Counted from the first letter of the stretch, positions 7,573-16,664 are shown. The stretch: DNA of 32,862 nt from Acidobacteriota bacterium (GCA_003697015.1 RFGL01000190.1:1-32862); one strand, 5' to 3'. The notes: a model not told the origin generated them from the letters alone. Numbers and translations are program-made.

Positions 7573-10286
7573 CGCAGGCCCTCCACCAGCCAGATGTCGC
7601 CCACCGTCTCCGCCAACTCGAAGACCAGCTGCCCGCCGTCCGGCGACCAGGCCGGATACCGCACGTAGGCGCCGAGGCGGGCGAGCTCGGTGAGGCGACG
7701 GCTCTCGCCGCTCGAACGCGAAACCCAATAGAGCTCCCACCGCCCCTCCCGTTCGCCGGCGAAGGCCACCTTGTCGCCGTCGGGCGAGAAGCTGAACGGC
7801 CAGCTCTGGCCGCGGTCGAAGGTCAGCTGCTCGGGGCTGCCGCCGGCGGCGGGGATGACCATGACGTGGCTGTCGTCGCCGCGTTTCGACTGGTAGGCCA
7901 GGATGCGGCCGTCCGGGGACCAGACCGGGAATCCGGCGAGCTCGTCCTCGAAGGTAAGCTGGCGCCGGGCGCCGCTCGTCAGGTCGAGGACGAAGACGTT
8001 GATGCCCTCGCCTCCGGCCTGGGCGTGGTAGGCGACGCGCCCGCCGCCGGGGGCGAGGCGCGCCCAGTCGGCGTCCGGCGGCAGGTCGGCGAGCCTCGTC
8101 TCCTCGCCGGTGGCCAGCCTGATCGCCCACAGCCCCTGCTCGCCGTCGCGCTCGCTGACGAAGGCGATGCGGTCGGCGAGGGGGAACCAGCTGGCGATCG
8201 AGTTGTTGTGCGGATCGGTGGTGACCTGCCGCGCCGCGCCGCCGGCGGCGGTCATCACCCAGATGTCGGCATTGACCCCCAGGCGCCAGCGGTCGAAGGC
8301 CAGCAGGCGGCCGTCGGGGGAGAAGGCCGGCCGGTTGTTGCGTCCGCCGCCGGTGGTCAGGGCCTGGGGCGCCGCCGCCGGCAGAGCGGTCGCCGGCTCG
8401 AGGGCCAGGGACCACAGGTTGCTGCGCGTCACCAGGCCGGCGTAGGCCATGCGGCCGTCGGCGGCGATCGCCAGTTGGCGGATGCTGGCCAGACCGAGGT
8501 TGGCCACCGCTTCCGGCGGCCCGCTCGGCGAGCCGTCGCGCGTCACCGGCACCCGCCACAGCGCGCTGACCTGGCGGGTGCGGGCGGAGAAGTAGATGCT
8601 CGCGCCGTCGGGAGCGTAGATCGGATCGTAGCCCGACGCCGGCTCGCGCACCACCGCGACCAGATCGCTGCCGTCGCGGGCGATCGACCAGATCTCCGAG
8701 CGGCCGCGCTGGGAGGCGGTGAAGGCCAGGCGCTGCCCGTCGGGGGAGAAGGCCGGCGAACCGTGGCCGCCGGGGGGATGGCCGGCGGTGGTCAGGGGCC
8801 ACGGCAGGCCGTCGAGCTCGACCAGCCACAGCTGCGAGCCGGCGAGGGCCGGCAGGGCGGTGTCGGCGATCGCCGGCCAGCTCTCGGACTGAAAGGCCAG
8901 GGTCCGTCCGTCGGGGGAGAAGGTCGGTCGCGAGCCGAAGTCGGTCAGGCGTTCGGCCGGGCCGCCCGCCGCCGGCACCCGCCAGATGCCGCCGCGCTCC
9001 GCATCGTGGTAGGCGATCCAGCGCCCGTCGGGGGAAAAGCTGGGCTCGAAGGCCTGGCCGGCCTCGGTCAGCCGCAGGGTGCGGCCGCCGGGCTCCAGCT
9101 GGCGGACGAAGAGCGCGAAGCCGCCGTCCTGATAGGCGCTGTAGGCCAGAGCCCGGCCGTCGGGGGAGAACGCCGGGTCGAGCTCCAGCCCCTCGCCGGT
9201 GGTCAGCTGACTGGGGCTGAAGACCGGCGGCCGCGGCAGCTCGCGCCGGGCCTGCCACAGGATGAGCAGGGCGATCACCAGGAGCACTCCGGCTGCGGGC
9301 AGAAGCCAGCGCGCCGGAGAGCCCGCCGGCGCCGCCGGCACGACGGTGGCGCCGGTGCCGGTACCGCTACCGGCGGTACCGGGGAGGGCCGCCCAGCCGC
9401 CGGTACCGTAGCCGTCGCCGAGCGCCCCCACCACCTCCTGGACGGTGCCGAAGCGCGCCGCCGGATCGTCCGCCAGACAGCGCAGGATCGCCCGCTCCCA
9501 GCGCTCGTCGAGCTGCGGCACCAACTCCCGCGGCGAGCGCGGCGGCTCGCTGATGCGCTTGACCAACAGGGTCATGGTGGTGTCCGCCTGGTAGGGCTTG
9601 TCGCCGGTGAGCATCTCGAACATCACCACCCCGAGGGCGTAGATGTCGCTGGCGGCGCTCACCGGCTGTCCCCGCAGCTGCTCCGGCGACATGTAGTCGG
9701 GGGTGCCCAGCACCTTCATCTCGCCGGTCAGGGGGGTGGTCCCGGAATCGCTTCGACCGATGGCGCGGGCGAGGCCGAAATCGGTCACCACCACCCGCGG
9801 CCCCCCCTCCTCCGCCGGGATCAGCATCACGTTGCTCGACTTGAAGTCGCGGTGGATGATGCCCGCCGCGTGGGCGGCGCCGAGGGCCGCCGCCATCTGC
9901 GCCACGATGGGGAAGGCCTGTTGCTCGCGCATCGGACCGCCGCGCAACAGGGCCTGCTCCAGGGTCTCGCCGGCGAGCAGCTCCATGGTGACGAAGGTCA
10001 CCTCGCTGCCCGCCAGGACACCGTCCTCGAGGCGGTGCCGGTAGACGTCGAAAATGCGGCACACGTTGGGGTGGGTGACCTTGCGGGCGAGCTGGATCTC
10101 GCGGCGGAAACGCCGCGCCACCTGCTCGTCGCCGACGTTGCGCCGGTTGAGGAACTTGAGCGCCACCCGATCCCCCAACACTTGATCCTCCGCTTCGTAG
10201 ACCTCGCCCATGCCGCCTTCGGCGATGAAGCGCACGATGCGGAAGCGATCGGCGATCAACTGGTTCTCGGCGAAAATCTGCGACAC
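7569..10286 (-). CDS. Transmembrane Ser/Thr protein kinase with PD40/TolB-like propeller
   Basis: Residues about 10-275 form a Hanks-type kinase with all key motifs: glycine loop AEGGMGEVYEA, Lys in VALKFL, catalytic loop IIHRDFKSSN, DFG in VVTDFGLARA, and GTPDYMSPEQL. A Gly/Thr-rich linker and one membrane helix (WLLPAAGVLLVIALLILW, about residues 325-345) follow. The rest, to residue 905, is a series of PD40/WD-like repeats with the hallmark FSPDGR, forming an extracytoplasmic propeller. It likely senses an envelope signal and phosphorylates cytosolic Ser/Thr targets. I prefer GTG 10286, which gives VSQIFAENQLIADRFRIVRF next to the kinase domain. The ORF-track start at 10454 adds a Pro/Arg-rich leader of doubtful reality, and no strong Shine-Dalgarno settles it. 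The gene overlaps the lipase gene. Confidence 0.88.
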   Translation of the reverse strand: MSQIFAENQLIADRFRIVRFIAEGGMGEVYEAEDQVLGDRVALKFLNRRNVGDEQVARRFRREIQLARKVTHPNVCRIFDVYRHRLEDGVLAGSEVTFVTMELLAGETLEQALLRGGPMREQQAFPIVAQMAAALGAAHAAGIIHRDFKSSNVMLIPAEEGGPRVVVTDFGLARAIGRSDSGTTPLTGEMKVLGTPDYMSPEQLRGQPVSAASDIYALGVVMFEMLTGDKPYQADTTMTLLVKRISEPPRSPRELVPQLDERWERAILRCLADDPAARFGTVQEVVGALGDGYGTGGWAALPGTAGSGTGTGATVVPAAPAGSPARWLLPAAGVLLVIALLILWQARRELPRPPVFSPSQLTTGEGLELDPAFSPDGRALAYSAYQDGGFALFVRQLEPGGRTLRLTEAGQAFEPSFSPDGRWIAYHDAERGGIWRVPAAGGPAERLTDFGSRPTFSPDGRTLAFQSESWPAIADTALPALAGSQLWLVELDGLPWPLTTAGHPPGGHGSPAFSPDGQRLAFTASQRGRSEIWSIARDGSDLVAVVREPASGYDPIYAPDGASIYFSARTRQVSALWRVPVTRDGSPSGPPEAVANLGLASIRQLAIAADGRMAYAGLVTRSNLWSLALEPATALPAAAPQALTTGGGRNNRPAFSPDGRLLAFDRWRLGVNADIWVMTAAGGAARQVTTDPHNNSIASWFPLADRIAFVSERDGEQGLWAIRLATGEETRLADLPPDADWARLAPGGGRVAYHAQAGGEGINVFVLDLTSGARRQLTFEDELAGFPVWSPDGRILAYQSKRGDDSHVMVIPAAGGSPEQLTFDRGQSWPFSFSPDGDKVAFAGEREGRWELYWVSRSSGESRRLTELARLGAYVRYPAWSPDGGQLVFELAETVGDIWLVEGLR

Positions 10287-10520
10287 GGCGGACGACCCAG
10301 GAGCTCGGAGTACGCGGCGACCGGCGGACGGCGCCGGCCGGAACAGCTTAGCGGGTCCACGATCGACAATAGCATCTTGCCCCGTTCCCTGCGCCGCTGG
10401 ACCCTCCCCCGCCACCAAGCCGGGCCGATCGGGCGCGAGCTGCGCACCGCTCACCTGGGTCCCCGCACCGGGCGGAGCGGATCACCCATCGCCGCCAGCC
10501 CGCCTCACCCCGCAGAGTAT

Positions 10521-10556
10521 GCAGTTTCAAACTTCGATGTTGAATTGTCCTAGAAT
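10521..10556 (+). promoter_or_regulatory. AT-rich promoter/operator-like region of the AAA ATPase gene
   Basis: In a very GC-rich setting, an AT-rich patch contains TTCAA-acttcgatg-TTGAA, an imperfect inverted repeat at about 10526-10544, followed by TAGAAT (10551-10556) as a likely -10. The GTG start at 10583 lies 26 nt downstream, with AGGA as a weak ribosome site. The inverted repeat lies where a repressor or autoregulator could bind. Functional reading is inferred. Confidence 0.45.
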
Positions 10557-10582
10557 GGGATCGGGATCACCAGGAACGCACC

Positions 10583-11779
10583 GTGTACGCACGCACCCTG
10601 CACAACCGCCTCGTCGAGCTGGCCCACAGCTATCCGGCGGTCTTCCTCACCGGCCCCCGCCAGTCGGGCAAGACAACTCTCGCACGAGCGAGCTTTCCCG
10701 ATTTCCTCTACCTGTCGCTGGAGCATCTTCAGACCCGCGAAGAGGCGATCGAGGATCCGCAGGGTTTCCTGCGCCGCTTTGAGGGCATCGGCGGCGTCAT
10801 CCTCGACGAGGCACAGCGGGCACCGGACCTCTTCTCCTACCTCCAGGGATTCCTCGACGACGAGCGCGGCGGCCCCTTCGTCCTCACGGGATCCCAGCAC
10901 TTCCTGCTTTCCGAGCGCATCTCGCAAAGCCTCGCCGGTCGGATCGCGATCCTCGAGCTCATGCCGCTGTCGGTGGCGGAGCTCGCCGGGCGTCAAGCTC
11001 TGGAGCCCGAGCAGCTCGCCGACGCCGGCGCCCCTGGTCAGGAGGAAAGGCCGATGCCCCTGGAGGAACTCCTGCTGGCCGGGCTTTTCCCCCGCGTCCA
11101 CGCCCGCGGCCTCGAGCCGACCACCTGGTACGACGGCTACGTCCGCACCTACGTCGAGCGCGACGTCCGCACCCTGTCAAACGTCGGCGATCTGGACGCT
11201 TTCGCCCGTTTCGTCACCCTCTGCGCCGGCCGCTCGGGCCAGATCCTGAACGCCTCCGCTCTGGCGGGAGACGCCGGCGTCAGCCAACCGACCGCTCGCC
11301 GCTGGCTGTCGATCCTGCGCACCAGCTACGTCATCGACCTGCTGCCCCCGCACCATCAGAACTTCAACAAGCGGCTGGTCAAGCGCCCGAAGATGCACTT
11401 TCTCGATGCCGGCCTGCTGTGCTACCTGCTCGGCATTCGACGCCCCCAGGACGTCCTGCTCCACCCCTTGCGCGGGGCCATCTTCGAGACCTTCGTCATC
11501 GCCGAGCTGCGCAAGCTCTTCCTCCACCAGGGTCGCCGGCCGCAGCTCTATTCCTGGCGCGACTCGAACGGACGCGAGGTCGATGCCGTCCTCGATTTCG
11601 GCACCCGTCGCCTGCCGGTGGAGGTCAAGTCGGGCGAGACCGTCCGCAGCGACGCCTTCCGTGGCCTCGACCACTACCTCCGCTTGTCCGGCGACGCCGG
11701 CGGCGTACTGGTCTACGGCGGCCGGCAGACCTACCGCCGCCGCAACCACGTCGTGCGCAGCTACTGGGCGTGCAGCTGA
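10583..11779 (+). CDS. AAA-type ATPase with C-terminal DUF4143 domain
   Basis: This 398-aa protein has Walker A in FLTGPRQSGKTTLA near the N-terminus and Walker B as GGVILDEAQRAP, followed by TGSQHFLLSERISQSLAGR (sensor region). Its C-terminal half has HFLDAGLLCYLLGI, FETFVIAELRKLF and REVDAVLDFG...LPVEVKSGE. The last resembles a PD-(D/E)xK-type core (D..EVK) within DUF4143. Such stand-alone ATPases are common and often patchily distributed, and their role is not established. A central winged-helix-like stretch (GVSQPTARRWLSILRTSYVI) could bind DNA. It starts at GTG 10583 and has its own AT-rich promoter. It is monocistronic, and its codon use is slightly less GC-biased than its neighbours, so transfer is possible. 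Confidence 0.85.
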   Translation: MYARTLHNRLVELAHSYPAVFLTGPRQSGKTTLARASFPDFLYLSLEHLQTREEAIEDPQGFLRRFEGIGGVILDEAQRAPDLFSYLQGFLDDERGGPFVLTGSQHFLLSERISQSLAGRIAILELMPLSVAELAGRQALEPEQLADAGAPGQEERPMPLEELLLAGLFPRVHARGLEPTTWYDGYVRTYVERDVRTLSNVGDLDAFARFVTLCAGRSGQILNASALAGDAGVSQPTARRWLSILRTSYVIDLLPPHHQNFNKRLVKRPKMHFLDAGLLCYLLGIRRPQDVLLHPLRGAIFETFVIAELRKLFLHQGRRPQLYSWRDSNGREVDAVLDFGTRRLPVEVKSGETVRSDAFRGLDHYLRLSGDAGGVLVYGGRQTYRRRNHVVRSYWACS

Positions 11780-11786
11780 GCCGCGC

Positions 11787-11832
11787 GTCCGCCGGCGGCG
11801 GCGCCATAGGTCCGCCGGCGGCGGCGCCATCG
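11787..11832. repeat. 23-bp tandem direct repeat, two copies
   Basis: GTCCGCCGGCGGCGGCGCCATAG (11787-11809) is repeated at 11810-11832 with a single change near the end (CATCG for CATAG), and a partial third copy GCCCGCCGG follows. It is noncoding, just after the ATPase stop codon. Confidence 0.85.
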
Positions 11833-11888
11833 GCCCGCCGGACGAGTCTCCGCCAACCTCTTGATCGAACGGGACTTGTGAAGAGGGT

Positions 11889-11916
11889 GGCGCCTGGAGG
11901 GCGGCACCTGGAGGGC
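11889..11916. repeat. 14-bp tandem direct repeat, two copies
   Basis: GGCGCCTGGAGGGC (11889-11902) is followed directly by GGCACCTGGAGGGC (11903-11916), with one mismatch, in the same intergenic region. Confidence 0.8.
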
Positions 11917-12101
11917 TCCAGCGGCGAGCGAAGAGACCCACCTCACGCCCCCGATCGCCGGAGCGGTAGCACCCGGGCTGAGGATCGTAGTACGCTCGCT
12001 CCATGCTTCCGAGAGCGATGCTCGCCCCGGCGAGCGGCCGTGCGACGGCCACGCCGGCCTCCCCTGCCGGCGACGGATGAGACGACGTACGAGGACTGAC
12101 C

Positions 12102-15100
12102 ATGAACGAGACCTTTGCGCAACGTAGGCGCGGTGCGGCCGGCGGCTGGTGCTGGATGCTGCCGGTCGCAGCGCTCTGGCTGGCGGCGCCGGCGGTGGGC
12201 GAACGGCCCGTGCCGCCGCCGTTCTATGCCATCCGGGACGCGCGGGTGGTGACCGGCACCGGCGAGATTCTCGACCGGGCGACGGTGGTGCTGGCCGACG
12301 GCTTGATCACCGCGGTGGGGACCGACGTCCCCATCCCGGCCGACGCCTGGGTGATCGACGGCCGCGGCTTGACCGTCTATCCCGGCCTCTTCGACGCCTT
12401 GACCGACCTCGGCCTGACCCAGGAGGAGGACGGCGAGGGCCAGCGCGGGCGCGGCGGCCCGCCCGGCTTCGGCGGCGATCAGCCGCCGATCCGCGGCCCC
12501 GAGGATCGGCCCGGCACCCAGCCCTGGGTCAGCGCGGCGGACCGGTTGTCGACCGCCGACCGGCGCCTCGAATCGTGGCGCGAGGCGGGCTTCACCACCG
12601 CGGTGACCGCCCCCGGCGGCGCCTTCTTCGCCGGCCAGGCGGCGGTCGTCGACCTCGGCGGCGACGACCCGCGGTCGATGGTGGTGGCGAGCCCGGTGGC
12701 CCAGCGCATCAGCCTCGACGGACCGGGCGGCTTCCGCACCTTTCCGGGCTCGCTGATGGGGCGGCTGAGCTACCTCAAGCAGGTGTTCTCCGACGCCCGT
12801 CACGAGGAGCGGGTGCAGGCGCTCTATCAGGCGTCGCCCGCCGGCCGCGAGCGACCGGTCTACGACCGCGCCCTGGGGCCGATCCGCCAGGCCCTGAGCC
12901 GCGGCCTGCCCTTCCTCCTCCCCGCCCACCTCGGGCGCGAGATCGACCGCATGCTGGCGATCGCCGGCGAGTACGACCTGCGGCCGATCCTCTACGGCGG
13001 CCAGGGAGCCTACGCCCGCGTCGCCGCCCTCGCCGAACGGCGGGTGCCGGTGCTCGTCAGCCTCGAATGGCCGGAGGCGGAAAAAGACCGCGATCCGGAG
13101 GCCGACACCCCCTTCCGCGAGCTCTACCACCGGCGCCTGGCGGCGGTCACCCCGCAGCGCCTGCACGCCGCCGGTGTGCCCTTCGCCTTCTACTCCGGCG
13201 GCCTCAGCAGCCCGTCGCAGATCTTCGACGGCGTACGCCGGGCGATCGAGGAGGGCCTGCCTGCTGGCGCCGCGCTCGCCGCCCTGACCATCGCTCCGGC
13301 GCGCATCTTCGGCGTCGACGACCGGCTCGGCAGCGTCGAGCCGGGCAAGATCGCCAACCTGGTGCTCGCCACCGCCGAGCCCTGGGCCGAGGACGTCGAG
13401 ATCAAGGCGGTCTTCGTCGACGGCTACCGCTACGCCGAACGCACCCCGGCCGAGCCCGCCGAGCCGCCGGCTGCCGACGTCAGCGGCACCTGGAAGCTGA
13501 CCCTGGAGACGCCGCGCGGCGGCCGCGAGATGACCGCCGAGCTGACGATGAGCAAAGACGGCAAGGTCAGCGGCGAGCTGCGCGGCGAGCGCGGCAGCCA
13601 GACGATCGAGAAGGGGCGCATGAGCGGCGACCGGCTGCGTTTCAAGACCACCTTCTCGATGGGGACGCGCAGCCGCGAGGTGTCCTACAACCTGACGGTC
13701 GAAGGCGACGAGCTTTCCGGCACCGTCAGCGCCGGTCCGATGGCGATGGAGGTCCGCGGCGAGCGCAGCGGCGAAGCGCCGGCGGCGGCGGCAGACGGCG
13801 GAGAGAAAGCGGCGCCGGCGGTGCCGGTCGACGAGCTCGAGCGGGCGATGGCCATCGTCCAGGGGCCGGTGCGCGACGGCGACAGCTTCGCCATCGTCAA
13901 CGCCCGGGTCTACACCGTCTCGGGCGAAACCCTCGACGGCGGCGGGGTGATCGTCGAGGACGGCAAGATCGCCGCCGTCGGCACCGACCTCGACATCCCC
14001 GACGGCCTGGAGGTGATCGACGCCGGCGGCGGCTCGCTGATCCCCGGCATCATCGACGCCCACTCCCACATCGCCATCGAGGGCGGCGTCAACGAGGGCT
14101 CCCTGGCGGTGACCTCGATGGTCACCGTCGACGACGTGATCGATCCCGACGACGTCGCCATCTACCGCGCTCTCGCCGGCGGGGTCACCACCATCAACGC
14201 CCTCCACGGCAGCGCCAACCCGATCGGCGGCGGCAACGCGGTGCTCAAGCTGCGCTGGGGCAAGGATGCCGCCGGCCTGCGCTTCGACGGCGCACCACCG
14301 GGGATCAAGTTCGCCCTCGGCGAGAATCCCAAGCGCTCCCGCGGTCCGTCGCTCCCCGGCGTGCCGCAGCGCTACCCGGCGACCCGCATGGGGGTGATGG
14401 ACGTCATCCGCCAGGCCTTCACCGAGGCGCGCGAGTACCGCAAGACGTGGCGGGACTACGAGCGGGCGGTCGCCGCGGGCGAAAAACCGCTGCCGCCGCG
14501 ACGCGACTTCAAACTCGAGCGACTGGTGGAGATCCTCGACGGCAAACGCCTGGTCCACGCCCACTGCTACCGCGCCGACGAGATCCTCCAGCTGCTGCGC
14601 CTGGCGGAGGAGCAGGGCTTTCGCATCGCCACCCTGCAACACGTCCTCGAGGGCTACAAGGTGGCGGACGAGATCGCCGCCCACGGCGCCGGCGCCTCCA
14701 CCTTCTCCGACTGGTGGGGCTACAAGGTCGAGGCCTACGACGCCATCCCCCACAACGCCGCCCTGATGACCGAGCGCGGGGTGGTGGTATCGATCAATTC
14801 GGACAGCGGCGAAGAGATGCGGCACTTGAATCAGGAAGCCGGCAAGGCCATGAAGTGGGGCGGCCTGAGCGAGCTCGAGGCCTTGAAACTGGTGACCTTG
14901 AACCCGGCACGGCAGCTCGGCATCGCCGATCGCGTCGGCTCGATCGAGGTGGGCAAGGACGCCGACCTGGTGCTCTACGACGGCCCGCCTCTCGCCCTCG
15001 GCTCGGTGGTCCAGAAGACCTTCGTCGACGGCGTCCTCTACTTCGACCGCGAGGCCGACCGCCGGCGTCAAGCGACCATCGAGGAAATCGAGCAGAAGCT

Positions 15101-15227
15101 CCTCGGTGAGGCGGGGAACAACGACCGAGCGGAAGGCGAGGCCGCCCCGACCGCGCACCATGCCAGCAGCCACGCAAGCACCCTGCTACGCCACGAGCCA
15201 CGCTACAGCTGCCGGGAGGAACACTGA
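12102..15227 (+). CDS. Secreted double-domain amidohydrolase
   Basis: The 1041-aa product has an N-terminal signal segment (WCWMLPVAALWLAAPAVG) and three parts. Residues about 38-450 form a first amidohydrolase-like unit (VLADGLITAVG, later EPGKIANLVLA). Its metal-binding HxH is absent: the expected place reads YPGLFDALTDLG. Residues about 460-555 form a beta-rich insert beginning DVSGTWKLTLETP. Residues about 590-1020 form a second amidohydrolase with intact ligands: HSH at 654-656, VHAHCYRADE, TLQHVLEG and a late Asp in SINSDSGEE. This suggests one active and one inactive barrel in an imidazolonepropionase/dipeptidase-like envelope enzyme. The substrate is unknown. Its TGA overlaps the next ATG (TGATG at 15225), so the two gene products may act together. 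Confidence 0.85.
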   Translation: MNETFAQRRRGAAGGWCWMLPVAALWLAAPAVGERPVPPPFYAIRDARVVTGTGEILDRATVVLADGLITAVGTDVPIPADAWVIDGRGLTVYPGLFDALTDLGLTQEEDGEGQRGRGGPPGFGGDQPPIRGPEDRPGTQPWVSAADRLSTADRRLESWREAGFTTAVTAPGGAFFAGQAAVVDLGGDDPRSMVVASPVAQRISLDGPGGFRTFPGSLMGRLSYLKQVFSDARHEERVQALYQASPAGRERPVYDRALGPIRQALSRGLPFLLPAHLGREIDRMLAIAGEYDLRPILYGGQGAYARVAALAERRVPVLVSLEWPEAEKDRDPEADTPFRELYHRRLAAVTPQRLHAAGVPFAFYSGGLSSPSQIFDGVRRAIEEGLPAGAALAALTIAPARIFGVDDRLGSVEPGKIANLVLATAEPWAEDVEIKAVFVDGYRYAERTPAEPAEPPAADVSGTWKLTLETPRGGREMTAELTMSKDGKVSGELRGERGSQTIEKGRMSGDRLRFKTTFSMGTRSREVSYNLTVEGDELSGTVSAGPMAMEVRGERSGEAPAAAADGGEKAAPAVPVDELERAMAIVQGPVRDGDSFAIVNARVYTVSGETLDGGGVIVEDGKIAAVGTDLDIPDGLEVIDAGGGSLIPGIIDAHSHIAIEGGVNEGSLAVTSMVTVDDVIDPDDVAIYRALAGGVTTINALHGSANPIGGGNAVLKLRWGKDAAGLRFDGAPPGIKFALGENPKRSRGPSLPGVPQRYPATRMGVMDVIRQAFTEAREYRKTWRDYERAVAAGEKPLPPRRDFKLERLVEILDGKRLVHAHCYRADEILQLLRLAEEQGFRIATLQHVLEGYKVADEIAAHGAGASTFSDWWGYKVEAYDAIPHNAALMTERGVVVSINSDSGEEMRHLNQEAGKAMKWGGLSELEALKLVTLNPARQLGIADRVGSIEVGKDADLVLYDGPPLALGSVVQKTFVDGVLYFDREADRRRQATIEEIEQKLLGEAGNNDRAEGEAAPTAHHASSHASTLLRHEPRYSCREEH

Positions 15228-16645
15228 TGCAAGCCACCATCCGCGGGAAGAACACCCCCTTAAGCTCCCCCGTCTCCTACGGCGGAGAGGACCGACGCTC
15301 CCGCACCCGACGGGCCGGGAGGCGATGGCTCCGGATCCTGAGCCGGACCGTCGCGGTGCTGCTGGCGACGGCGGCGACCGCTGCCGCTCAGCCCCTGGTG
15401 CTCGACGGCGGCACGATCCATGCGGCGGCGGGGGAGGAGCCCTTCGCCGGCCGGGTGGTGATCGACGGCGGCCGGATCGTCGCCGTCGGCGAGGCCGCCG
15501 AGGTGCCGGAAGGGGCGGTGCGGCTCGACGTCGCGGGGCTCCACGTCTACCCCGGGCTGTGCGACGCGCTGAGTCGGATCGGCCTGGTCGAGATCGGCGC
15601 CGTCGCCGCCACCGTCGACACGGCGGAGATCGGCGCCTACAACCCCCACCTCAAGGCGATCACCGCCGTCCACCCGGCGAGCGAGGTCATCCCGGTGACC
15701 CGCGAGACCGGCATCACCCACGCCGTGGTCGCCCCGGGAACCGACCGCGACGGCGTCGTCGCCGGCCAGGCGTCCCTGCTCCACCTCGCCGGTTGGACGG
15801 TGGAGGAGATGGCGATCGAGACCTCCGTCGCGATGGTGATCGCCTGGCCCGAGATCCAGACCCGCAGCTTCGACTTCGCCACCTTCAGCGTCCGCGAAAG
15901 CCCCTTCTCCGAAGCCAAGGAGCAGGCCGAGGAGGCGCAGAACGAGCTCCGCGACTGGTTCGACGCCGCCCGCCAGTACCAGCGGGCGATGGCCGCCGGC
16001 AGCGACCGGGTCGAGCGCGACCTCAAGCTCGAAGCCCTGGCGCGGGTGCTCGACGGCCAGCTGCCGGTGGTGATCCAGGCCAACGCCAAACGCGACCTGG
16101 AAGCGGCGATCGCCTTCGCCGAGGAGCAGGACGTCCGCCTGATCCTCGCCGGCGGCCGCGACGCCTGGAAGATCAAGGACCAGCTGGCGGAGAAGAAGAT
16201 CCCCGTCATTCTCGGCCGCACCCAGAGCCTGCCCGCCGAAGAGGACGATCCCTACGACCGCCCCTACCGCACCGCCGGCGAGCTGGCCGCGGCGGGGGTG
16301 ACGATCGCCTTCGGCTCAAGCGCCGGCGGCGGCTTCGGCCCCGGCGGGCCGCACAGCGCCCGCACGCTGCCCTACGAGGCCGCGATGGCGGTCGCCTTCG
16401 GCCTGCCCCGCGACGTCGCCCTCGCCGCCCTGACCCGGAATCCGGCCGAGATCTTCGGCCGCGGCGACGAGCTCGGCACCATCGAGGCGGGCAAGATCGC
16501 CAACCTCATCGTCACCGACGGCGATCCCCTGGAGCTCACCACCGAGGTGCGGCACCTGATCATCGACGGCAAGGAGGTCACCACCGACAACCGCCATCGC
16601 GCGCTGTACGAGAAATACCGCGCCCGCCCCGGAGCCGAGCGCTGA
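15227..16645 (+). CDS. Secreted amidohydrolase-family paralogue lacking the HxH metal site
   Basis: This 472-aa protein has a basic leader and hydrophobic signal (ILSRTVAVLLATAATAAAQ), then the amidohydrolase frame VVIDGGRIVAVGEAAEVP and the C-terminal EAGKIANLIVTDGDP. As in the first unit of the upstream gene, the HxH position is replaced: HVYPGLCDALSRIGLVE. It resembles that first unit in layout (YPGL-DAL, then GITHAVVAPG against GFTTAVTAPG), so it is probably a duplicated or partner subunit rather than an independent enzyme. It starts at ATG 15227, overlapping the upstream TGA, with GGGAGGA just upstream as ribosome site. A hairpin follows its stop. A structural or regulatory role next to the active upstream domain is an inference. 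Confidence 0.82.
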   Translation: MQATIRGKNTPLSSPVSYGGEDRRSRTRRAGRRWLRILSRTVAVLLATAATAAAQPLVLDGGTIHAAAGEEPFAGRVVIDGGRIVAVGEAAEVPEGAVRLDVAGLHVYPGLCDALSRIGLVEIGAVAATVDTAEIGAYNPHLKAITAVHPASEVIPVTRETGITHAVVAPGTDRDGVVAGQASLLHLAGWTVEEMAIETSVAMVIAWPEIQTRSFDFATFSVRESPFSEAKEQAEEAQNELRDWFDAARQYQRAMAAGSDRVERDLKLEALARVLDGQLPVVIQANAKRDLEAAIAFAEEQDVRLILAGGRDAWKIKDQLAEKKIPVILGRTQSLPAEEDDPYDRPYRTAGELAAAGVTIAFGSSAGGGFGPGGPHSARTLPYEAAMAVAFGLPRDVALAALTRNPAEIFGRGDELGTIEAGKIANLIVTDGDPLELTTEVRHLIIDGKEVTTDNRHRALYEKYRARPGAER

Positions 16646-16664
16646 CCCTCGCGGGCCTCGAGGG
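16646..16664. terminator. Hairpin directly after the amidohydrolase stop
   Basis: CCCTCG-cgggcct-CGAGGG forms a 6-bp perfect stem with a 7-nt loop starting one base after the TGA, in a convergent gap. There is no U-tract, so intrinsic termination is uncertain. I see no gene in the rest of the gap to 16761. Confidence 0.4.

Larger units (their letters stand above)
11780..12101. other. Intergenic region with short tandem repeats
   Basis: This 322-bp stretch between the ATPase and the amidohydrolase pair holds no ORF that I can support. It contains a 23-bp and a 14-bp tandem duplication, listed separately. A weak TAGTAC element near 11988 is the only promoter-like sequence I noticed. It may be a decayed coding or leader region. 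Confidence 0.5.

Noticed and set aside
7573-9258. N-terminal extension of the lipase ORF
   Set aside because: These 562 codons are a shifted frame within the kinase gene, rich in Arg, Pro and Gly. The lipobox signal peptide starts at 7572.
9355-9420. Repeated GGTACC sites, possible regulatory element
   Set aside because: They encode the Gly/Thr linker of the kinase and are explained by that coding sequence.
7482-10553. 1023-aa plus-strand ORF opposite the kinase gene
   Set aside because: Composition is Gly/Ala/Arg/Gln-rich with no domain. The kinase on the minus strand has full motifs and explains the region.
11943-15173. 1076-aa ORF on the minus strand
   Set aside because: It lies opposite the double amidohydrolase gene, has low-complexity Ala/Gly/Val/Arg composition and no motifs. 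It is an antisense frame held open by high GC at third positions.
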